Shown one piece after another: positions 56,509 through 64,000 of a stretch of 64,000 nucleotides of DNA. The DNA is from Chimonanthus salicifolius. Its lineage: Eukaryota; Streptophyta; Magnoliopsida; Laurales; Calycanthaceae. The notes under the pieces are model-generated. The model was given only the letters and a program-made list of their open reading frames with translations, did not search any database and was not told the origin of the DNA. Every line of letters begins with the position of its first letter. Position 1 is the first letter of the stretch. The position numbers were made by a program, and so were the translations under genes. The stretch covers positions 27,910,631 to 27,974,630 of the forward strand of contig CM023535.1 in assembly GCA_013350335.1 (NCBI GenBank), read 5' to 3'.

Positions 56509-58271
56509 TACTGTAACAAATATCACCGATACTTTCAATTTTATTACGAAAATATCGACAAAATAACTTTCTCACGATGAAAACGCGATTTTATCTTGAA
56601 TTCCGTTTTTAACAGGGAATATACCGGTAAAAACGCGTTTTTAATGCGAGAAATGGTAAATTACGTTAAAAATGCATTTTTACCGGCTACATTTTCTCCA
56701 CTTGCGGGAATGAGTGAACGAACAAAAATACGGAAGTAGGCGTGTTCTTTGTGTGCTTAAGTCGATTTCTAGTGTCAACGTGTGAGATATCATTGAGTGA
56801 TAAATTGTTTAGTCATGGATGAAATATACTCTTACTCACCAAATTAATATTTTAAAGATTTTACTTTTTTACATAAAAGTTTTTATTTAACAGTTTTAAC
56901 CATCCATTTTAAAAATGAAACTCTTATGTAACATCCATTTGAGTTTTTTATTTTGAATTATTGAAAATGATTAATTTTTATTTATTTTATGTATTTGTAA
57001 TCTTGAGAGATTTATTATACAAAATTGTTTATACATCATTTAACTTTTTAAGATTTCATTTAAATAAAAAATCAATTAATTTTTTTCCAAAAATATATTA
57101 GTATATACTTTTGAATATAAACAACAAAAGTATTCACAATCTTTTTCTTTTATTTGATGAAAACTATTTAGTCATTTACATATTGTACATTTAAAAAATA
57201 TATGCCACATTTTTAAAACAATTAGATAAATTTATTATTCAACATCTTTTAAAAAAATTATAATTCAACCAAAAGAATATAATATAAAATTATAAAAACA
57301 ATTAAGTTCTCATAGCTATTACACATTTATTTTCTAACAACCAGTTATCTAATATACAAATTAATATGTATTATTACTCTACAAACTTAACCATGAGACC
57401 TACATAGTGATAACTTTGTAAAAGAGGTTTTTTCTTAAATAGTTAGCCATAAAACCGTGTTAATTGTCGGTTGTTTCAATAATCACTAGCATTGAACTCA
57501 TGTAAAATTGTATGATATTTTTTTACTCAAGAATTGTGATACCCTTGCCTTAACCGATATGGGAGTCCTACATCGGTAAAAAAGGAAGAGGAATATGGGT
57601 TTATATGAGGCCACCCCACCTTAACTCACAAGATGCATTTTGGGCCGGCCCAATAGCAAAACCGTGCGGGCTCGCGTGTGTGCGAGGCCCAGAGCGGACA
57701 ATTTATTGTTGAATCAAGCCTTAAGCCCTGTGTTTGGGTCGGGTCATTACAAACGGTATCAGAGCCTTAGTTCAATACTCGGACTGTGTGGGCCTTCCTC
57801 CTTCCCTGGTGTTGTTGAGCTAAGCCGGGTCGAGCCGAGGGCGACTCTAGGCTTTAGGGGGGGCGATTGTGATACCCTTGCCTTAACCGATGTGGGAGTC
57901 CCACATCGGTAGAAAAGGAAGAGAAATATGGGTTTATATGAGGCCAGCCCACCTTAACTCACAAGACGCATTTTGGGCCGGGCCATGTGGGCCCAGGCAC
58001 AAAAGCAAAACCTTGCAGGCTCGCTTGTGTGCAAGGCCTAGAGCGGACAATTTCTTGTTCAGTCAAGCCCTAAGCCCTGTGTTCGGGTCAAGTCGTTACA
58101 AGAATATTATATGCGAATTATTTATTTATTATATTTATTTTATTATTTTTTTAATATTTATATTTTCCACGAGATTTTCCCATTAAATTCCCGATGAAAC
58201 CTCGAGAATTTAAAAATATTCTGTTATTAACAATTTCCGTTAATATCCCGAGAACGATATTTGTGAAAATG
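56509..58271. mobile_element. TIR element inside LINE, carrying a TRIM
   Basis: Ends TACTGTAACAAATATC and, inverse, CATTTTCACAAATATC. Flanks CCTACAAG (56501) and CCTACAAA (58272) give an 8 bp duplication with one mismatch. CCGGTAAAAACGCG-type repeats lie near the left end. About 1.2 kb without the TRIM; no transposase. Confidence 0.65.
57535..58100 (+). mobile_element. complete TRIM retrotransposon, 566 bp
   Basis: LTR1 57535-57751 (217 bp), primer site GGTATCAGAGCC (57755-57766, tRNA-iMet), a roughly 116 bp internal domain, polypurine tract TTTAGGGGGGGCGATTG (57853-57869), LTR2 57868-58100 (233 bp). LTRs run TGTGATACCC to CATTACA/CGTTACA. Perfect 5 bp duplication AGAAT (57530, 58101). It encodes no protein and must move with enzymes of other elements. 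LTR1 lacks about 16 bp present in LTR2 (GCCATGTGGGCC region). Confidence 0.93.
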
Positions 58272-58570
58272 CCTACAAACATACTTAAAAAAAGTGATCA
58301 ACTATTTCCACTGATTGAGCACATAAAACATAGTGTAAATTAGCTCCACATGGTAAAAACATCTTCCTACTTAACTCCCTTTTAGCTAGAATCCTATCTT
58401 TCCATGCACTCTAGACAAAAACTTGGATTCTCAGTGGTGTGACCCCTTCCAAGGAAAGGATTCGATACTCCATTCCTCTCAGATGTTGCAAGCAAACACC
58501 TAGCTTCAGCCATAATATCGAGGAGTCTCCCATTCAAGTGTATTCATTGCCATTGTAAAATAAGCCGCAC

Positions 58571-59093
58571 TTTAATATCATGTCTTTTAATCTAACTTGA
58601 GTTACAAGAGTCTGGTGATTTAATTATGTTATCATAAGGTGTCCCAAGGTTTGAATATTTGAAACTTTGGACTTGATTTAAAATCTCATTAAGTTGAGGA
58701 ACTCAATCGAATTTTTGAAAAAATCAGAAAATTCATACAAAAAAAAACTCACTCACTCATTGTCAATTTGTGTAAAAGCTATAGCCTAATATAAGTGAAA
58801 TACGTGTATTGACTCGAATGTATTTTTATATTTACCTTACTAAATGAAGGTGTAGATTCTCCATACTCCTATTATAAAAAATGTTCATTTTAACATATCA
58901 AAATCTTCATATTATTTACCAAACGCCAATATTTAGATCTATCAAAATTTGGTCGAAGATTGATACCAGTTACCAATTGCCAATATTCTAATCTATTATA
59001 ATTTTATTAGATTTTCACCCATTGTCTCATTTTTTTTTAATCTCCTCTTTGCCGGACAAACTCTAACAAATAACAAGTTCGTTTGCTCTACAA
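58571..59093. other. no recognised feature
   Basis: AT-rich sequence; possibly further decayed LINE. Confidence 0.4.
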
Positions 59094-59554
59094 CAATGTC
59101 TTAAAAACCGACTCATCCATCAAACCGTAGGAAGGTTGGGTTAAATAACGTTTAATCGGATTGAACCATAGTGAAACCCAGTCAAACCTGCGCCATCAAT
59201 ATAATATTATAAATAATATTAAATTATTAACTAAGGCTATATTTTCATAAAAAATATTCTTGTTAGAAATTTGTGTAGATAATTAATAAAAATAGAAACA
59301 GAGATTTTAGAGTTAGAATGATTTCGTCCACTCTTATCATGTTATTATTCAAAAATTAGAGAGATTTCTAAAAATAATTAAAAATAAAAAGAGATTTTAT
59401 GATTAAATATTTAAATTTAATGAGTTTAAAGAATTTGATCTATATTTTTATGTTGGTATTTAAAAAAATAAGAAATTATAAAAAATAATTAATGTCAAAA
59501 TATTAAAAGAGTTATAAGTTATTATTCAAGAAAAATATTGAGATTCATCATTGA
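59094..59554. mobile_element. hAT-type MITE, about 461 bp
   Basis: Left end CAATGTCTTAAAAACCGACT and the next 120 bp follow the 14556 element (GGTTGGGTTAAATAA, AATATTATAAATAATATTA). Flanks CTCTACAA (59086) and CTCGACAA (59555) differ at one base. The right end is weak. Confidence 0.5.
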
Positions 59555-60287
59555 CTCGACAAACACTAGAAAGTTAAGCTGGTGGACCCACTTAATTTAG
59601 TGAATCTTTAACTAATTAAAAATAAATATTTTTTGAGTTTAGAATTTTTATCATCTTAATTAAATTTGTTTTGATTTAAAATATATTAGGAATAATTTAG
59701 AAAGTCTAAATTATATTTTCTCTTGAAACATTTTAAAGTTAAATTATATAGTAATTGATGAACACCATAAAACTACCATTTTACCCTTTAAATATTAGAT
59801 TAATTAGTTTTTATTTTGTAAATATTAGATATGTTTAATATGTTTTTGAGTTTTGCAGAATATTCTGAAAAATAAAAGAAATTGGAATAAAAATTGGAGA
59901 AAATGAGCCACAATGTCTAATTTGGAAAGTTTGTAATTTTACCACCTAATCCTGGGATTCATTGTAAATCATTTTAATTCAAATCCATTATGAGAATTTG
60001 AATTAAAATAATACCTTTTCTATTTTTTTTTACAAAGATGGTTAATTTTACAAAAACTTCAATGGCCCATTATTCCATCTTGAAGTCCAAAGGTGGGTCA
60101 TGAAACTGAGTATGTTCCTGCTTTAAAATTGAGCCTAAATCTTAGAGCAAGAAGTTAAAGAACAGAGAAAAGAATAATATACAGCAGCAGTTTGGTAAAC
60201 TTTCTTGAGCTATCAAGTAGTGGACTCAGCTATAGCCAGAAAGAAAGAAATTACAACAGCAGTTCAACACAAGATGAAGATCGAACA
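59555..60287. other. no recognised feature
   Basis: AT-rich spacer up to the Gypsy-type LTR. Confidence 0.4.
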
Positions 60288-63151
60288 TGTAACACCTGGA
60301 TTTTTCAAGCATAAATATATTGGATTTTTGTCTATTTTAATTGTTAAATTTGTTGAATTTAAGATTTATCGATGGAATGGATTTTAGGTAGGTAAGAATT
60401 GGGTCAATAGCCCAATTATGATCCAATGGATCAAGGGGAATGGATTTTGAAAGTAAATGGGTAAAGGATTAATTTAATTGGGTCAAGTACCCAATTAAAA
60501 TCCAAGGCATGGGATCCACCTCAAAAAGTGAGGTGAGGTGGCATGTGAGTGACATGGCCAAGTGGGACCCAAATCCATCTCATCAAGTGAGGTGGCAAGT
60601 GGTTAATGTAACATGCATGGTCGGCTAACCATAGTTGACTTGGTCAACTATGGGTGAGTTCAATAGAGTTGAGTTAATGAATGAGTTCAAGTGGGATAAA
60701 TAATGCTTGAGTTGGAATTCACATGAGTTGAGAATTTATTACTGTTGAGTTCAAGTGCTTGAGTTGGAAAATGAGTTCATTTAAGTTGAGTTGAGTTGAA
60801 TTGAAGTGAGTGGAGTGGGAAGATGGAGGGTTTCCATCTCAAAGGAGGAACCCAAAAGGCATATCCAAGGTGTACACGTTGGGGAGATGGAGGGTTTCCA
60901 TCTCATGGTGGAAACCCAAGGGGCACAAGATTGGGGAGCTCAAAGTTTGTCTTGATGTTAGCCAAGGGGTGTCTTGGTTAAGCCAAGGGACACCTTGGTA
61001 AGAGGAAATCATTAAGGAAGGGAGGTGAAAAGGTTTGTGGCTGTTACAAGGACATCAGCCCAAGGGACACACTCCACCCCCTTTGGCCGATTGTACCTCT
61101 CTTTGAAACAGAGAGATTTTCATCTCTCTCCCTCTCTCTCTCCCTTTCTCAACTACACTTGGCCGATTCTCTCTCTCTCTTGAGCAAGAGAGTTGCATCT
61201 CCTCTTCTCATCTCTCTCTCTCTCTCCCATTTTCGGCTCTAGACTTGGAGAACTCAGCGAAGAACAAGAAAGGAAGGAGAAGGACTGAGGAGCAAGTTAA
61301 GATTAAAGAGAATCGAAGGAGATGCAGAAAAAGGTATGTAGTGTTTAACAAGATAGGATTGAATGAATCAAATAAACTAAGGGAACCATGGTTTTGGCTA
61401 TGGAATGGCCGAAACCATGGGGTTCATATTTGATTTAAATGGATTGTCAAAACGTTATGGGACCATGGACTTTGAAATCCATTCAAGGAATGGTTAAATG
61501 TTTGGAATAAAAAAGAAAAGACCCTAACCTTGTTTAGTGGGTAAGATAAACTTGTTAAAATGAGATATGATGATAATGACCATGTTTAGACAAGATTAAA
61601 GAATGAATCTCATGAAGAAAAGACTTATAAATTATCAAACAAGGAGGACTGAACACGGGTTACACTATTTGCTAGACGGGTACTACCGTCTGCGGACAGT
61701 TTCGACCGTCCGCAGGACGGGTAATGGACTGGACAGGGTGTTGTATGCGGATGGTTGCACTGTCTGTAGGACGGGTTTCAACCATCCGCGGAACGGGTTT
61801 CGACTGTCCGCAGGACGGGTAATAGACTGAAAACGGTGTTGTCTGTGAATGGTTGCACTGACTGTAGGACGGGTTTTCTGCCGTCCGCGGGAAGGGTTTC
61901 TGCTGTCTGCGGGACGAGTTTCGACCGTCCGCAAGACGGGTAATAGACTGAAAAGGGTGTTGTCTGCAGACGGGTTGCACTGACTGTAGGACGGGTTTCT
62001 GCCGTCCGCGGGACGGGTTTCTGCTGTCCGCGGGACGGGTTTTGACCGTCCACAAGACGGGTAATAGACTAGATAGGGTGTTGTCTGCGGACGGGTTGCA
62101 CTGTCTGTAGAACGGGTTTCTGCCGTCCGCAGGACGAGTTTCGACCGTCCGCAGTACGGGTAATAGACTGGACAGGGTGTTGTCTGCGGACGGGTGTGGA
62201 CTGTCCGCGAGACGGGTAACGAATGTGAACAGAGTGCTGTCTGAGGACGGGTGTGGATTGTCCGCAGGACGGGTGTGGACTGTCCGCGGGACTGGTAACA
62301 GATGTGAACAGAGTACTGTCTGAGGACGGGTGTGGACTGTCCGCGGGACGGGTTTCGACCGTCTGCGGTATCGTCCGTAGGACGGGTAGCTGACGGTGAT
62401 TTGCCGAGTTCAGTTGACTGAATTCTTGATTCAGTCGACTGAATTTTAAAGTTAAATTTTTTATATAATTTTTCCAGATTATTTAAGTTTATCTGGATTA
62501 GTAAAGGATGATGGGAATTGAATGGGTAATTAAATTAACATATGTGTATGATGAATTCGTTAAGGTAACGGGATTTCACAAAAGGGTGTACAATCAGTTT
62601 TGACGTGATCGGTGATCGATATCTTCACGAAGCAGCAAGGATAGTATACTGAAATTTGGTAGGATTCCTACCTTGTTGACACACTGTGCATTATATACAT
62701 GTACTGATTTTATTTCCATATATGATGATGTACTTTGGGTATTAAATGATTATGTTTTTAAGAACTGAGTTCCAATGCGACTATGTACTTTGATATGAAA
62801 TGGCATCATTGCGCTCATTACCTTATGCATGACATGGGAGGGAACACAAGGGGGAGTCCACGCTCCATTCGGTGTTTTCCAATAAACAAATGTGGGGAGG
62901 AATCCACACTGATTCCGATTGACATACGTGAAGAGATATATGATGTTTGAAATGTAAGAGGAGTCCACGCTCCATTCGGTTGGACCGATTAACATACGTG
63001 GGGAGGCATAACAGTGAATTCTTTGATGTGGCTTGTTCATCAAGAAGATTAAGAATGTGATTTGTAATATGGTTGTTGGGTGGGAAATCATTAGCATATG
63101 ACACCCATGGCATGGTATTAAATTAGTATGATTTTGTTATGAGTATCATGC
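60288..63151 (+). mobile_element. Gypsy-type LTR, interrupted at 63152
   Basis: Begins TGTAACACCTGGATTTTTCA and follows the 33214 LTR in blocks: GGGTCAA...GCCCAATT, CAAGTGAGGTGG (60585), a CT-rich leader (61080-61230), and TGCATGACATGGGAGGGA (62826). It carries a large minisatellite and is then cut by another LTR, so its end is not in the window before that break. Confidence 0.7.
61670..62395. repeat. GC-rich minisatellite, GGACGGGT units
   Basis: About 20-25 bp units of the type GACCGTCCGCAGGACGGGT are arranged in higher-order blocks that restart with GGGTGTTGTCTGCGGACGGG at about 61737, 61838, 61957, 62078 and 62177, then shorter blocks to 62390. Strong local GC and CpG against an AT-rich background. 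Overlapping open frames on the minus strand are a by-product. Confidence 0.92.
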
Positions 63152-64000
63152 TGTAACACCCCGTCCCATTACAAGTGCGTTATCTCTGAAATATCTCAAA
63201 CCAACACAAAGAACGGATACGGGTATATATATTTTGAAATGGGGTAATTATCACCCACTTAACAAACTGCAAGACCATAATGTTAAGAGACATAACAAAC
63301 AACCACAAACTGACCAAATATAGTCGTACTGCCATCCGAAATAAACATCATACAAAGAATTCATACCAAACAAGGACTTTTAAACTAAATAAGCATGATA
63401 ATGAAATCTCTAACTAGTATTACTCCTCCCCGGGCGTCCACTTAAGGAACTCACTTGCTTCTCCGCAATCGGAGTACCTGAAAGGTAAACGGTGAGCTAA
63501 CCAGTCTAAAGAAGAGATAATGCATATCACATGTCAACAACATAAATAGATATCATATTCATAAATGCAAGAGTATCATAATAACCGGGGTTCTCATATG
63601 TATAAGATCCAACTACACCACCAACCAAAAATCCACCGACCAAATCCGAGACATCATCTCGGCAGCTCACATCGGGTCATCCAACAAACTCCAGTCGCCC
63701 TATCAATGCAGACGGGAGACAACACAATACACAACCGCCGGAATGCAACAGGGAAACCTACATCCCCTATGAGGTCTCCATCGCCGGAGCATAACGGGGA
63801 AGCCAATCTCAAGGGCAGGCACCTCAACCGCCGGAACGTAATGGGGAAACCCGCATCCCCAATGGGGGTCTCGACCACCGGAGTGTGACGGGGAAGTCTT
63901 CCTAATAACCAAACTCATCTCATCATCATGAATGTATACACATAAACAAATCTTTCCATGCATGCACATGGTATATTTTTGATTAAATAGTTGTTTTATA
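63152..64000 (-). mobile_element. Gypsy-type LTR, inverted, partial at window end
   Basis: Starts TGTAACACCCCGTCCC within the 60288 LTR. It shares layout with 47969 (TCCTCCCCGGGCGTCC, GTGAGCTAACCAGTCTAAAG). It runs out of the window. Confidence 0.6.
63733..63897. repeat. roughly 53 bp tandem repeat with CGCCGGA core
   Basis: Variants of ACCGCCGGAATGCAACAGGG, then GAAACCTACATCCCC and GGTCTC, occur about 3-4 times. It is part of the LTR at 63152. Confidence 0.75.

Larger units (their letters stand above)
55909..58570 (-). pseudogene. LINE, minus strand: zf-RVT and RNase H, interrupted
   Basis: RNase H reads FNVDGALQGINQGQ (near 56150) and GIRRALILWATHGSG, VIEGDSNNAITWANE, RRPPWTLI (55930-56050). 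The zinc-binding end of RT reads WKDRILAKRELSRKMFLPCGA and VLCAQSVEIVDHFF at 58420-58285. The two parts are separated by the TIR element at 56509. Stops and shifts are present; the 5' part is missing. Confidence 0.75.

Noticed and set aside
57640..58186. Two open frames over the TRIM
   Set aside because: They run through LTR and primer site and are repeated copies of LTR sequence, not genes.
61672..62055. Three overlapping Arg/Pro-rich open frames
   Set aside because: Minisatellite translated in several frames; periodic by construction.

Overview
The window is plant nuclear DNA, most likely from an angiosperm with an AT-rich genome full of transposons. Evidence for this is spliced GT-AG genes of plant type, Copia and Gypsy LTR retrotransposons with tRNA-iMet or Athila-type primer sites, plant LINEs with RNase H, hAT-type and other MITEs, and a TRIM. 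The species cannot be named from the sequence. Only two host genes can be supported, and they are convergent.

Region 1 (1-26.5 kb, + strand): the C-terminal nine exons of ALG7/DPAGT1 (UDP-GlcNAc:dolichyl-phosphate GlcNAc-1-phosphotransferase, first step of N-glycan assembly at the ER). All splice sites join in frame from residue block WLVEY to the terminal AGWYK and stop. The exons before position 491 lie outside the window. Intron 2 of this part is about 19.9 kb and is a stack of insertions: a short Copia LTR, a broken LINE, a Copia element with two 1.55 kb LTRs and a degraded gag, a 3.46 kb LTR-like block with minisatellites between two 204 bp direct repeats, hAT-type MITEs, RTE-LINE scraps and a three-copy tandem repeat. 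Intron 5 (3.7 kb) holds a Copia LTR containing a LINE containing a solo LTR. Intron 8 holds a 518 bp MITE.

Region 2 (26.5-41.7 kb): a gap with a Tourist-like MITE, a hAT-type MITE and a tRNA-Trp relic, then on the minus strand a PATRONUS1-like (PANS1) gene of four coding exons. It is a plant securin-like regulator of sister-chromatid cohesion with a textbook APC/C D-box. Its first coding intron (6.1 kb) contains a (TA)n-bearing TIR element and a hAT element that was itself split by a 3.4 kb solo LTR. A likely 5' UTR exon, TATA box and AACGG (MSA-like, G2/M) motifs lie near 41.4-41.64 kb.

Region 3 (41.7-64 kb): no host gene is recognised. It holds a Stowaway-like foldback MITE, a TRIM-related solo LTR, an Athila-type 5' LTR with primer site, a second Athila LTR in inverted orientation, Copia LTRs, a minus-strand LINE interrupted by a TIR element that carries a complete 566 bp TRIM, and two Gypsy-type LTRs, one with a GC-rich minisatellite. 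No prokaryotic-style system, CRISPR array or autonomous intact transposon is present. The interest lies in insertion nesting with readable target-site duplications, and in how two essential cell genes keep their splice signals around it.
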